This document shows, one piece after another, positions 10,764 to 21,775 of a stretch of 64,000 nt of DNA; position 1 is the first letter of the stretch, and each line of letters starts with the position of its first letter. Source of the stretch: Puccinia triticina (Eukaryota > Basidiomycota > Pucciniomycetes > Pucciniales > Pucciniaceae). The DNA is taken from positions 186,001 through 250,000 of the forward strand of contig NC_070574.1 of NCBI RefSeq assembly GCF_026914185.1. The letters are read 5' to 3'. The notes beneath the pieces are model-generated. The model did no database searches and was not told the DNA's origin. It worked only from the letters and a program-made list of their open reading frames with translations. A program made the position numbers and the translations under genes.

Positions 10764-11264
10764 CTAACTGGGCTTCCATCTGGTGCTGCTGGGCCAGCCG
10801 AGCGGGCCCGCGCCGTTGGTGTCGGAAGAAGCGGGGAAGAGCACGCTGGGCTTGGAAGCGGACGCGTGGAGGCCAGTCTGCCAGGCCGGCTGGCCATAGC
10901 CGTCCGTCTCGGTGTACTGCTGCTGGCTGGCCGCTTGGCTGGCACCCGCGGCGGAGGGCGCGAAGTTGGTCGCATGCTGGTAGGCTTGCTGCTTGGCCGG
11001 CGGCATTGAGAAGCTCCGAAACTCGCCCAGGGCGGGCTGCTGCTCGGCCAGCAGCGGGTACGCAGGGGTCGGTTCCACCAGACTGGCGAAGCTGTGGTAG
11101 GGGTTGAAGGACGAGTGGCTGGGCGGATAGACCAGCGGCTGGCAGTCCAGCGTCGCGCTCCCGCCATACGCCGAGCCATACACCGTCCCCCCGCCATACG
11201 CGCCTGCTGATTTCTGCAGGGAGACTGCCCCTCCTCCCGCAGACCAGTCGCGACATCTGCTCAT
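10764..11264 (-). pseudogene. Fragment of a Gln/Ala/Ser/Tyr-rich protein, unidentified
   Basis: This GC-rich minus-strand frame of 166 codons ends at a stop near 10764. It reads like a disordered or activation-type region: GGGTVYGSAYGGS, SFNPYHSFASLVEP, AASQQQYTETDGYGQPAW. Other frames over the same interval are Arg/Pro-rich and look like shadows. No start context, intron or folded domain is evident. With its position inside the inverted-repeat element, this suggests a captured exon fragment of a host gene. Confidence 0.45.
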
Positions 11265-11379
11265 ACCCCCCTGCCGGAAACTGGGCAGGCTTGTGCCGGA
11301 AGAACTCGCGCCAGGTGTGTCCGGCGAAGGGAGTGGACGAGCCCGGGCGGAGGTAGGGCTTGGCGCTCGCGCCGGGCAC

Positions 11380-11822
11380 CGAGCAAGGCGTGGCGTGGGG
11401 CGGTCTTGGGTGGTGTTTCACCAGGGAAATGGGCGGGCGTGGTATCAGTAGCGTCCCCGTGGCAGTTACGGGTTGGCGGGGCGTGGTGTGGCGAGAGGTG
11501 TGGTGCGGTGGTGCTGGTGGGTATATAAGGGGAGGGAAGTGGGACCATTGATCCGCAGGGGATTTGGTTTTGTCCGCCTCCTCCCTGGGAGCCCCCTAGC
11601 TGCTTGGCTAGGCCCTCCCTGGACAGCTTACCAACCGGCCCACTTTTGCTTGTTGCTCCGGCACAGCTGGAGGGTCATCCATAGGGCCTTCGGGTCTTCG
11701 GGGATATTCAACGTGCCAAGTGAGATTAAGGGGCAAGTTTTGCCCCTTTTTGTGAGAAAAAAAACACCCCAAAACTTAGATCTACAGATCTAGAATTCTG
11801 TGGATTTAAGAAAGTGGGATTT
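11380..11822 (-). repeat. Right inverted repeat
   Basis: Inverted copy of 9156-9603, including the mirrored GTATATAAGG at about 11522 and the outer GAAAGTGGGATTT end. Confidence 0.8.
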
Positions 11823-12289
11823 TGATAAAGATCACAGCTAAATAATTGATATCTTTCTGCATAAAATCTTGATTGTTCCCCTTTGGGTATATCCTTGTCT
11901 TGTCCTTTTTTGATTTTCTGTGATCTTTAGTGTTGATTAATTAACCATTTGATCAATTTTTGATGGTCCCTCTTTTTGGATGTACCTTTTGCTCATTCCA
12001 AATTACAAAAAAATTGATTTTTCCAGCCAAGTTTGGGAACTATTTGGCCAATTTTCTCCCTGCATGTTTCAAAGCTGCACTGCTTAACTCCTGAGCCAAA
12101 CCCATGAATCATCATGAGCAGATTTGAGCTCAAAAAAGCACTCTGTAGTGGGTGTGTGATCTTGCCAAGCAAGGCCATGACAGCCCTTGGCACGAGGTAA
12201 TTATGTGCTACAACGGTGGGCTGTTAAATTTACACATAACTGTAGCATATCATAAAATATCAAAAAAATAGTAAGCTAAAGGTAGCCTT
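11823..12289. other. A/T-rich spacer, no gene seen
   Basis: No supported coding region or repeat terminus is visible. Short minus-strand open frames lack any recognisable domain. Confidence 0.35.
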
Positions 12290-12800
12290 GAGGGATAAAT
12301 GAATCTAAGTTTATTAAAACCACAGATTCACCAAAAAAAATTGCAAGGGTTTCCCCTTTACATAAGCAATTTGATAAAAAAAAAGTGTACAACATCTAAC
12401 AACAGCTCAACAATTCACAAGAGTCTCAACAAAAATCATAGACACCGACTAAAGTATGTACAAGTTGTGTATTAGATTTAACAAACTCCCAGCCTGTGAC
12501 ATGCCACAGGTGAAAAGAGACCGGCGTTAACCCGCTCAGCCTGGCGCAAGTGCGTGGGGCAAAAGTCGCGTCTGTGAGGACACCAACCCGCGCAAGTGCA
12601 ACGGGGGGTGCCCCAAATCAAACACCAACAAGGCACTACTTCTTATATAGTCCTGAGCTCCCACTCACAAGTCAATACATCACCCGCCACTTGAGGCAAT
12701 GCCAACAGGTCGCAAGTGGCTTGTTACTACCCTGGCTACACAGCAATACTACCAACAAAGCCAAGCCCACTGAAACCATACAGCTTACCTAGAAGTTGTC
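12290..12800 (-). repeat. LTR-like sequence, minus orientation
   Basis: Read on the minus strand there is a TATATAAG box near 12645, a TTGCACTTGCGC motif, and a 3' part with GGGGAAACCCTTGCAA. A diverged relative with the same order of motifs lies at 47285-47960, also on the minus strand. I interpret both as solo or remnant LTRs of one family. Exact ends and target duplications were not found. Confidence 0.4.
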
Positions 12801-13446
12801 CCTTCGCATAACATGTTGCGCTGGAGTTGAATCTCCATTGTACACAATTTTGAGTCAAGAGTACACAATTCCATATCCTCCCCCCATGTGTGGACATGCC
12901 CCGATTGCCAATTCAGTTCCTCAGTAGGAACTTGTAGCGCAGCCCTGACCCTTAACCATAACGCTTCCAAATCGGTAATTTTTTGTTCCCCACAGTTTTT
13001 CATGTTTACCGCGGGCCTCGCCATTTCACCAAATTTGACCCTCAAGCTGCCCTGGCTGTCAATTAAACTCAGCCCTGGTTGCCCACGCTCTATACAATCA
13101 ACCAGGCCAGATTGGTAATCTCACAATATGATACTTCAATTCAGTAAAGACAACACTCTAACGGATCAACTATGAAAATTAGCCCGCCTGAATGGGTTGA
13201 GCTCGCCAAGGCAACATAACTTTCACCAGGCCGAGCTGGTGGAATCACGAGTTAAAACTTGACTGGATAAAAAGCGTATCTTGTTGTAGCAACAACGACA
13301 TTAGGCCAGGGAGTCAACAACATAAAGGAATATCAGTTGCACTGCCACTAATACAACCGACTGGGCAAGGCCAAAAAAAGTTGAGCACACGATTATGATT
13401 TTGCAGGCTAACGCCGCAAGACCCGCTGACACGTGAGTGTGAACCC
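12801..13446. other. Unassigned spacer left of the Helitron genes
   Basis: A minus-strand frame at 12785-13045 is open but shows no known domain. CCAGGCC(A/G)(G/A)(A/C)TTGGT-like motifs occur near 13102 and 13215. The Helitron 5' end (TC) should lie in or before this interval but cannot be placed by eye. Confidence 0.3.
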
Positions 13447-13458
13447 GCAGACTATAAA
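13447..13458 (+). promoter_or_regulatory. P1 promoter, TATA motif
   Basis: GCAGACTATAAA occurs here and again, base for base, at 44385-44396 upstream of the paralogous gene P3. P2 has GGAGACTACTATTTAAA at 42700. The shared block suggests co-regulation. Confidence 0.6.
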
Positions 13459-13490
13459 GCCAACCTCGATTCGCCCCCATCAAGCCTCCA

Positions 13491-13578
13491 TCCCACTCAT
13501 CCCCATTACTACATCAGAATCAGCGTTCTCCAGGTCCCACTCATCCCCATTACTACATCAGAACCAACGTTCTCCAGG
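13491..13578 (+). repeat. 44-bp direct repeat in the P1 leader
   Basis: TCCCACTCATCCCCATTACT and the following ~24 bases occur twice (starts 13491 and 13535) between the TATA motif and the P1 coding region. Confidence 0.8.
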
Positions 13579-13824
13579 ATCAACCCTTGATAAGTTCCCC
13601 TTCTTATTCACACGACCCAACAATTACAACATCCCTCAACTATTTGATTTGTCGACCAGCAATCCAATTCAACTCCACTCAACTAAGAAATAATGGCTGG
13701 TATCAGATCACCCAACCATCCAGTCCACATGGTGAGCTTGATTGAACCGTTGAACCACGTAAGCTTTTGAATTATGTTTCCTCAATTTCACAACATTGAC
13801 ATTTTTATATTAAATCCGTCCCAG

Positions 13825-14129
13825 AAGTCGTCCGCGCCAACCAGTACGGAAATATTAATACGGAGAGCTTTTTTTCATGCTCTGGCGTTGACAACTCCAA
13901 CCCTCAAGATTTTGAAGTTAATCTGACGACCAATACGGCTCTGACTAACGTCCTTGAGCCTGCAACCATATATCAACTAGCTGGCAAACTGATCGCTCCA
14001 AACAATGGGACGACACCGGTTTTTACTTACAACCAAGCTTCCACAACCCGGATTTGTTTGACTTCCGATTCTTCCATCGACTTGACCAACAAGGCAAATA
14101 TTGTTGGGCTCGGTATGGTAACCCACCGG
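13825..14129 (+). pseudogene. Helitron accessory gene P1, 5' coding part (interrupted by element B)
   Basis: Codons from 13827 read VVRANQYGNINTES through IYQLAGKLIA and GTTPVFTYNQAST to GLGMVTHR at 14129, where element B begins. The frame resumes without loss after the duplicated CCGG at 34903. The exon follows a CCCAG acceptor at 13824. A candidate first exon with ATG at 13693 exists, but its phase does not fit, so the 5' end is uncertain. The segment aligns with P3 (YTIGGRIES, GTTEWLF, RGCGSISR). By resemblance to beta-rich OB-fold proteins and the Helitron context I infer nucleic-acid binding; no domain was verified. Confidence 0.65.
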
Positions 14130-15018
14130 TGTGGTGCTCCATTCCAAACCATAAGTAGTATTTTATTGCTTCTTTTTACATATATTCATCATTACATAGC
14201 CCATCTCCCCTTCACCCTTCACAAATACCTCATTATTATTACATATTCAGGTTCTACATCAAATTTCACATATAGTCACTCCTACATAGTACCCCCTTAT
14301 CTTCAATGGTTCAGTAGTTATAGAGGATATAAGACTTACAGACAACCTACAGTCTTCATTAGTTACAATACTCAATTCATTAGTAACTTACTTGAATCAT
14401 TACAGTACATTCCTTTTACATAATTACTTTCACATACTAAACCCTTTACATACATTTCTCATTATGTACTATGGCTATTGTATACATTACATCATTTGGA
14501 TTTGTGCTTACCCTTTCCAGGAGTGCTCATCATTACAAGTTGTTACTATGTTCACATCACTTTTCCCTATTTGTACAACCTTTCTTCCCATAGCCAGAAC
14601 TCTTCATTGTCTGTGCTCATCCTTCCTTCATATAAGAACTGTCTTTCCCCCCCTCACTTGTACCTTATGCAGAATTCTATATACAGAAATTATAAGTTAG
14701 AAATTACTCATCACCCATTGATATCAGTGCAGTTGCTCCTGAACCCATTGCTATTGAACCTTGCCATTGCATTCCCCACTCTCATCACTCCTCCAACTCT
14801 CTTACCCTCAGTAGTCAGTAGTTAAGCTCATAGTACTAGCTCCTAAGATCAAGCAGAAATCAGCCACACCTTTTCTTCTTTTTCTTAGTGTTACTCTCAT
14901 CCCCTCAGCATTAGTCAGGAAGGCAGCCTCATCAGCACCCTTGCATAGCTTACATTAGTACTATTGTTGCTATCCATTTCCCTTCCAAGCTCTATTCTCC
15001 CCTTTGAGTAGTTCCACA
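14130..15018 (+). repeat. Element B 5' LTR
   Basis: 889 bp, with a CATATAAGAACTG TATA region at about 14628 and a pyrimidine tract CTTTCCCCCCCTCA just downstream. Element A has a TATA box followed by the same pyrimidine tract, suggesting a shared core promoter. Confidence 0.92.
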
Positions 15019-15020
15019 AG

Positions 15021-15038
15021 TGGTGTCCCAACAGTGGC
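15021..15038 (+). other. Element B primer-binding site
   Basis: TGGTGTCCCAACAGTGGC lies two bases after the LTR and is identical to that of element A. Confidence 0.75.
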
Positions 15039-15242
15039 CTTTCTATACTTCAGATATCTTCAGCTCTAGTAACACTCTTACCATCAGCTACATACTACTT
15101 CACCTACACTCCTCATACTCCTTTCTTTATAAATCAACTCCCTGCTTTTAGAATCAACTTCAACCAACAGTAACACTATCAGCATCTCCATTATCAACCT
15201 TCAACACCCTTCAGATTTAGATTCAACTTATCTGCTTCAATC

Positions 15243-17057
15243 ATGTCTGCCCAAGGATCTCCCAACACCAATGTTGCTCCCAGTCTTTACTCTCCAGTGG
15301 ATCCTTCCAGTAATGCTGCAGTTCAGGAATCCACCACTTCCAATGCTGGTCAGACTCAGGTTCCTCCCACTGGTCCAGGTTACCAACCTTCTTCTACTGG
15401 TCCAGGTCCACAGGCTTCTTCCAATGCTCCAGGTCCACAGGCTTCTTCCAATGCTCCAGATCCCCAGGGTTCTTCTACTCCACAAGTCAACTCCAGTTCT
15501 TACAGACCTCCACCTGGACCTCAGACTTCCAGTATCCCTAGATACACAGGATATAGAGATACCAATCAGCCTTCAGAAGATTCAGAAGATTCAGATGCAC
15601 CACCACCCCGCTTTCCCAGTTTCCAGTGCCAAAGGGACGACTCAACACACTCCACCAGGTCCAACACTCACTTTTTAAATAAGGAACCAGCTATGCCTAG
15701 GTATCAGGATCCTGTCAGCAGAGGAGTAAAGATCAAACCCATGGACAAAGAGCTCTTCTTTGATGGAACCAACATGCCTGTGGAGAAATTCATTAGAAGG
15801 TATGAAAGTGCTGGAAGAGATGATGGTGCTAACTCTAAGGAACTGGCTGGACAAATCATTGCTTTTATCAAAGGGTTGGACCTTAAGGATGAAGTGGAAG
15901 ACATGTCAGGCCATGAAAACTTGGATTGGGAAACCCTGAAGAAACAGCTACTCACCAGGTTTGGAACTTCTCAGCCATTGGTCAGATATACCAGGGAGGA
16001 TCTCAGGAAACTAGTCTACAAATCTGCCCAGGATGGAGGAATCAGCACCTTGGAAACCTTCAACACATTCAGAAACAAGTTTGAAACCATCACTCACTAC
16101 TTGGTAAGAATGGGGTACAGTACCAGCCTGGAGAAATTCAGACACCTTCTTTTGGAAACTCTTCACAAGGATCTGGATCAAAGGGTTACTAGGAGCTTGA
16201 TGAAGGACAATCAAATGCTAGCCTCAAAGGACAGAGGTGATATCTTGCCAGACACTGAAACTCTTCTTACCTACATTCACCAGGAAGTTTACTCAAGATC
16301 AGTGGTCAACAGAAGGACTGAATGGAGGGCAGAAGAGAAATTCACTTTGGACAACTCACCTAGGACCTCCAAACCCACACCTGCTACTCAGGGAGCTGCC
16401 CCTACTGCTTCTACTTCTCTGGACAAACAAGTGGAACTCCTTACCAAACAACTTGCACCTCTCACTGCTGGCAAAGGACTACCTCCCCACATGGACAAAC
16501 CTGCTAGGACCTGGCCATTCAAATGCTATTATTGTCATCAGGAAACCCATGGAACCAACAGCTGCTCTCAACTTGCCCAGGACATGTCTAGTGGTGCTGT
16601 CATCAAGGATGGAAGAGATTACAAACTTCCAGACAAATCAGTTATTCCATGGATTCCAAGCAGACCAATCAGAACCCCAGTGGAAGAGTACTCTAAAACT
16701 AAGCTCACATCTTCTTTTGACCAACTAGAGGAGGACCCAGTCTATTATCAAACCCATAGTTATGAAGCAGACCTTGGAAAGAGGACCAGAAACAACTCTA
16801 AGGATCAGGATGAAGAGGAATCAGCCAAGTCAGACAAAAGGATCAGAAAGGAAAAACAGGACCTAATGGACATGGATACAGAGGACTTACTTCACATGAC
16901 ACAGCCCCCCACTCCTAGTGCTTCCAAATCCCCTACTTCAAAAGGCTCCCCTCAAGTCAGATTCCAGGATAAGGACAAGGATTCAACCACTGCACCTAAG
17001 GACAAACCAGTTAAGAAAACCTATTTGGAAAAGACTTTGGCCAAGGAGTACCCATGA
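15243..17057 (+). CDS. Element B Gag
   Basis: ATG 15243 gives 604 residues. Residues 1-130 are Pro/Ser/Thr-rich with a repeated GPGPQASSNAP unit. Residues ~170-345 resemble a retrotransposon gag capsid domain (EKFIRRYESAG, WETLKKQLLTRF, LRKLVYK). A CCHC zinc knuckle CYYCHQETHGTNSC sits near residue 427. The tail is acidic then basic. The frame stops at TGA 17055-17057, but the same frame continues into the protease, so the TGA looks like a premature stop within a Gag-Pro frame. Gag would form the cytoplasmic particle and bind RNA. Confidence 0.9.
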   Translation: MSAQGSPNTNVAPSLYSPVDPSSNAAVQESTTSNAGQTQVPPTGPGYQPSSTGPGPQASSNAPGPQASSNAPDPQGSSTPQVNSSSYRPPPGPQTSSIPRYTGYRDTNQPSEDSEDSDAPPPRFPSFQCQRDDSTHSTRSNTHFLNKEPAMPRYQDPVSRGVKIKPMDKELFFDGTNMPVEKFIRRYESAGRDDGANSKELAGQIIAFIKGLDLKDEVEDMSGHENLDWETLKKQLLTRFGTSQPLVRYTREDLRKLVYKSAQDGGISTLETFNTFRNKFETITHYLVRMGYSTSLEKFRHLLLETLHKDLDQRVTRSLMKDNQMLASKDRGDILPDTETLLTYIHQEVYSRSVVNRRTEWRAEEKFTLDNSPRTSKPTPATQGAAPTASTSLDKQVELLTKQLAPLTAGKGLPPHMDKPARTWPFKCYYCHQETHGTNSCSQLAQDMSSGAVIKDGRDYKLPDKSVIPWIPSRPIRTPVEEYSKTKLTSSFDQLEEDPVYYQTHSYEADLGKRTRNNSKDQDEEESAKSDKRIRKEKQDLMDMDTEDLLHMTQPPTPSASKSPTSKGSPQVRFQDKDKDSTTAPKDKPVKKTYLEKTLAKEYP

Positions 17058-17714
17058 ATTGAAGAGGAAGTGGCTAGTAGGATGTTGACTGCAGGAAAGA
17101 TGGAGTTGGCCTTTGGAGAAATCTTTGCTATATCACCAGGAGTTACTGACTGTATCAGGAAGAAGATAACCAACAGAAGGGTCCCATTGGATGGTGTCAA
17201 ATCAGCAAAATTCACAGACATGGAGGATGAAGAAGAACCAGCACAGGAGCAACCCACTACTCACTAATCCTGCCCCCTTGGATACATCACCATCACTATT
17301 GGAGGAGAGAAACATCAAGCACTCTTGGATACTGGCTCTATGGTCAACATTATTCCTGAAACTCTTGCACATAAACTTGGATTGGTACTCACTGCTAAAT
17401 CTATGAAGCTCAAAGGAATTGGAGGCCACCTTACTGATATACCTGGAATTGCTGAAGATGTGGAGGTAACCATTGGGAAAGTAGTCAGGACAGTTCATTT
17501 CTGGGTAGCCAAAGGACCAGTTCAGATGATTATTGGAAAGCCTTTCTTGATGGATGTCTCAGCTAACATCAACTACAATGGAGCCAGAGGAGAAGCACTT
17601 TCAATCATGGATTCAGCTGGTCAGACTTTTTTGGTTCCAATCATACTCCCCAGTAATCAGAAGTGGGAAACCAGCATACCTTCCAATTCTGGACTGGTAA
17701 ATTTTTTAGATTGA
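17058..17714 (+). pseudogene. Element B aspartic protease region
   Basis: In the Gag frame, after the TGA at 17055, coding continues for ~70 codons to TAA at 17265-17267 and then through LLDTGSMVNIIP (active-site Asp near 17328) to LVNFLD at 17714. IIGKPFLMD is the expected hydrophobic block near the end of a retropepsin. A single retropepsin acts as half of a dimer. Two in-frame stops upstream mean that this copy cannot make it by ordinary translation. Confidence 0.8.
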
Positions 17715-20700
17715 GACCAGGTTTTCAGTTCCCTTCCCTTACAACTGCAACCCTGGAAAACAACCAAAAGCAACAAACTGTAGACACTCATTCAGCAAAA
17801 TATAAATCAACTTTAAAAAAAATAAAACCAGTAAACCAACCAATGCCATTATCTCTCAATCCCCCATTATCAAGGCCACCACTCTCCAGAGATCCTTACC
17901 TCACTCCTTTGAGCCCTTTTCCTCCACCATTCACTCCTACCTCTAAGATTACTCAAGAAAGGCTGGACCTCATCAACTTTGGACCTCCTGGATGGCTCTC
18001 TCCTCAAGAATATCTCCTGCTTGTATGGGTAATTGTGATTAGACAAGGTGCTTTGGCTTTTGTGGAAACAGAAAGAGGCCTTCTTAAACACACCTATGGA
18101 CAGCCTTATATTATTCCAGTCATTCCCCATGAACCTTGGCAACAGAAACCAATTCCAATCCCTGCACCCATCAAAGACCAGGTTATAGAATTGGTAAGGG
18201 AAAGACTCAGCACTGGCCTCTATGAACAATCCTTTTCCAGTTATTCCAGCCCTATATTTTGTGTAAAGAAGCAGGATGGTAAGCTCAGAATTGTACATGA
18301 CCTTCAGAAACTCAACAAAGTCACCATTAAGGACGCTGGACTACCACCAAAGACAGAGGAACTCATTGAATCATTCACTGGAAGGGCTTGCTATGGACTA
18401 GGTGATATTATGGGAGGATATGATGAAAGAGAATTAGCTCCAGAATCCAGACCTCTGACCACCTTTGAAACACCCCTTGGAAGATTTCAACTGACCAGAT
18501 TACCCCAAGGAGCCACCAATTCAGTTGCAGTTTACCAGGCCCAAATGATGTGGATACTCCAGGATGAACTACCTCAACATATGGGAATCTTTGTGGATGA
18601 TGGAGGTATAAAAGGACCAACCTCTGACTACAATGAAGAAACTCTAAAGGACAACCCCCAGATCAGAAGATTTATCTATGAATATGCCATTACTCTGGAA
18701 AGGATTCTTTTCAGGATTGAAGAAGCTGGACTCACCATCTCTGGGAAGAAATTTGCTTGCTGTGTACCTGCTCTGGATCTGATAGGCCATGTGGTTTGTA
18801 AGGAAGGCAGAAGGATATCCATCAAGAAGCTCAACAAAATTTAAACCTGGCCAACTCCCACCACTCCTTCAGATGTCAGAGGATTCCTAGGTATCTGTGT
18901 ATATGTTAGAATGTTCATTAAAAATTACTCAACCCTCACTGCTCCACTCAGAAGACTCACCAGGAAGGACTCCTCTTGGGATTGGACTGAAGATTGCCAG
19001 GATGCCTTTGAGGACCTTAAAAGGATTGTTGGAACTGATATCACCCTAAATAAATTGAACTATGGACCTGATGCTGGCTTAATCAAACTCTCAGTGGACT
19101 CCAGTGTTATTGCTGCAGGTGCTGTTCTTACTCAACAGGATTCTGATGGATTGGATAGGCCTGTGTTATATGAGTCAGTAGTCTTTTCACCCAGGGAATC
19201 AAAGTACTCACAATCCAAATTAGAACTCTGTGGTGTTGCCAAGATCCTCAAGAAACTTCAAACCAAACTGTGGGGCCAACATTTTCAACTCAGAGTGGAT
19301 GCCCAGTGCCTTATTGGAATGATCAACAACCCTTCACTTCCCAATGTCCCTATGAACAGATGGATTGGATTTATTCAGTTATTCTCCTATGACCTTGTTC
19401 ACACTCCTGGAAAAACTTTCACCTTACCTGATGGACTTTCAAGAAGACCCCCTGATTCTGATGAAGATGATTGTCCTAGCTTTGATGAAGATGAAACCTG
19501 GATCAAACCTCACCCTGGATTTGGAACTAAACATTCTTCTTTTGGCCTGCTTCTGGGGACATCAGCTAAGTTAGGGGAGAGGGTAAGTAACTTGCAGCAA
19601 GGAATTTGGAAGCACCTCCAGGAATACCTTTCAACCATGAACAAACCTCCAGGATGCAGCAGCCTGGAATTCAAGCAAATTTTGCACAAATCAGCCAACT
19701 TCTTCCTTTCCAATGAAGTCTTGCACAGGATCAACAAACCATTCTCCCAGATAGTAGTCACCTCTCCTTCAGCTCAGAAATCCATCCTCAATTCCCTTCA
19801 TGAATCCTTAGGCCACAGAGGTATTGCTGAAACCTACAGAAGGATTAAACTCAGATTTTGGTGGCCAGGTCTCAAGAGAGGTGTTACCAAGTGGGTCCAG
19901 TCTTGTGAAGCTTGCCAGAAGAGGAGTTCAAAATTGCCAATGGAACCCAAGAAACCTACAGGAGCAGCAACCATCTTTGGAAGAGTCAGTTTGGATACAG
20001 TTCACATCAAAGCTGGCAAATGGAAGTACCTGGTAATTGCAAGAGATGACCTTTCTGGATGGGTAGAGGCAGTTGGACTAGAAAAGATTCAGGCAAAGAA
20101 AATCTCTCAGTGGTTCTTGGACAACTGGATCTACAGATATGGAGCCCCTTGGTCAGTCACAGTGGATGGAGGCTCTGAATTTGGACAACAATTTCAAAAA
20201 TCCCTTCTGGAATCTGGAATCAAAATCAAAGTCACCACCCCTTATTATCCTGAAGCAAATGGTATGGTAGAAAGAGGACATCAGGCAATTAAGGATACCT
20301 TGGTCAAGCTCTGTGGAAAAGAAGGCAAGAAGTGGAGGAATTATTTACCTTTAGTTTTATTTGCAGACAGAATTTCCACCAAGAGATCAACTGGTTACTC
20401 ACCTTATGAGCTAGTTCTTGGACAGCCCCCCATCTTACCCATTGATCTAGAATTGGAAACCTTCTTTGGAGTGGATTGGTCAAAGGTAGAATCAACTCAG
20501 GATCTTTTATTGGCTAGGACTCAGCAGCTTGAAAACAGGGATACCATCTTGCAGCAAGCACACCAGCAGCTTATGGATTCCAGGAAGAACTCTGTGGACT
20601 ATTGGAACAAAAAGAAAACATCAAGGCAGCCACTAAAGGAAGGTCAATTAGTAGTAGTGTATAATAAATCTTTGGACTCTCAATTTGGCAAGCTCTTTGA

Positions 20701-20833
20701 AAATAAATGGAATGGCCCTTACAGAATCAAAGCTCAAAACCCAGGAGGATCTTACATCTTGGAGGAATTGGATGGCACAGAACTGGCCAGAAGGTTTGCT
20801 GCAACTCATGTCAAGAAATACCACTCCAGGTAA
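17663..20833 (+). pseudogene. Element B reverse transcriptase, RNase H and integrase
   Basis: The frame opens at 17663, shifted from the protease frame with a 52-base overlap. It shows RT motifs (SSPIFCVKKQDGKLRIVHDL, LTRLPQGATNS, GIFVDDGG with the catalytic Asp pair near 18593). A TAA at 18842-18844 interrupts it. In the same frame follow RNase H (LSVDSSVIAAGAV, SKLELCGVA, LRVDAQ) and integrase: HHCC near 19800-19920 (HESLGHRG, CEACQ), then Asp at SLDTVHI, Asp at TVDGGSEF and Glu at ANGMVERGH. The C-terminus, GPYRIKAQNPGGSY, lacks a chromodomain. Intact function would need readthrough or trans-complementation. Confidence 0.88.
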
Positions 20834-20953
20834 AAACAATAAATAAGGAATAATCAATTCATCTCTTTTCTCTTTTATCTTTCTCTTTTCTCATCTTCTT
20901 ACACAAAAACATAAAAGCAAAATAAAAATCAAATCTATAAAATCAGAAACAAA
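20834..20953. other. Short interval between integrase and antisense gene
   Basis: Pyrimidine-rich (CTCTTTTCTC) and A-rich sequence just after the integrase stop. A polyadenylation role is possible but not shown. Confidence 0.3.
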
Positions 20954-21775
20954 TCAATATAAATCAGCTTCAAATACACTCAAATAAAAATAACTAAAAG
21001 TCAAGCTCACCTCTTCTTCTTTTATCACTACATCATCTTCTTCCATTTCTCCTTCTTCTCCATCTTTCTTTTTCTCTTTTCCCTTCTCCTTATCTGAAAA
21101 TAAAAATTAAAATACATAAAAGAAAATTAAAGCATAGCATTAGTAAAATTCTAAATAAAGAAAAAAAAAAAAAAAAAAGAACTTACCCTCAGCTCTTATC
21201 CTCTCCAATTCTGCTTCTACTCTCCAACCATCTTCCTCTTCTTCCACTTGGTCCCTCACCCTTAATAACTCCAGGGCATTCCTTTCCTCAGTTTCCTCTA
21301 TCATGGCATCTATGATTGAATGGGTATCCATCTATAGAAACAGGAAAAAATATCAGTATTATAATCAATCTTCTTTTTTTCAAATTCTTATTCATATACA
21401 TACAGAATCCATTCGACATACATGTGTAAAAGCGTTGTGGAACCGGCTATACAATTTAAGGCGTGCGTTTTGTGCGGCAACCGGGTCGTCAAGGTCCTCA
21501 CGAGCGAAGGCGAGGAGTCCTTGTTGGATATAGTGGCGCAAGGCATCGACTTCTTTGGGCTTAAAAGAGTCTCTCATACCGGCGTTGTACGCGTGAACGT
21601 TGTCAACAAACGAGTGCACTCTGCGAATGGAGAATGGGATTTTGTAGGAAGGCCTAATAGCGGCCTCTTCGTCAAGTTGAGATGAAGTTATGGATGTGTT
21701 TGACGAATAATCTAATGAGTTATCAAGGTTCTCTTTTGGTGACGAGGGCGTGGAAGTGGCGCTGGAGGAAAACAT
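20954..21775 (-). CDS. Antisense three-exon gene inside element B, unknown function
   Basis: Opposite to gag-pol, exon 1 (21775-21404, 124 codons from ATG) is followed by a GTATGT donor. Exon 2 (21331-21187) ends at GTAAGT, and exon 3 (21093-20954) ends in TGA. The phases join exactly (372, 145 and 140 bases) to give 218 residues. The N-terminus is Ser/Thr-rich. The centre has VDALRHYIQQGLLAFA and NARLKLYSRFHNAF, predicted helical. The C-terminus is strongly charged (EEEEDGWR, KEKGKEKKKDGEEGE). No known domain is recognised. A donor-like GTGAGC in exon 3 could extend it. Extra antisense genes downstream of pol are known from some plant Ty3 elements, which is an analogy only. Confidence 0.6.

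Larger units (their letters stand above)
9156..11822. mobile_element. Long inverted-repeat element with coding cargo
   Basis: About 445 bp at 9156-9603 reappears in inverted orientation at 11380-11822 (outer end AAATCCCACTTTC, inner part CCACGCCACGCC). The 1.8-kb centre contains GC-rich coding-like fragments at 9655-9783 (+) and 10764-11264 (-), a 45-bp tandem repeat, and a Helitron 3' end. The layout fits a transposon with long terminal inverted repeats that carries gene fragments (Pack-type). Two opposed LTRs would look similar. No clear target duplication was found. Confidence 0.6.

Noticed and set aside
10633..11421. 262-codon and 238-codon minus-strand genes over the GC-rich island
   Set aside because: They are Arg/Pro/Ala-rich frames overlapping the more plausible 166-codon fragment.
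17055..17267. Programmed stop-codon readthrough between Gag and protease in element B
   Set aside because: Two different stops (TGA, TAA) plus a later TAA in RT look like random decay; without other copies a programmed mechanism cannot be supported.
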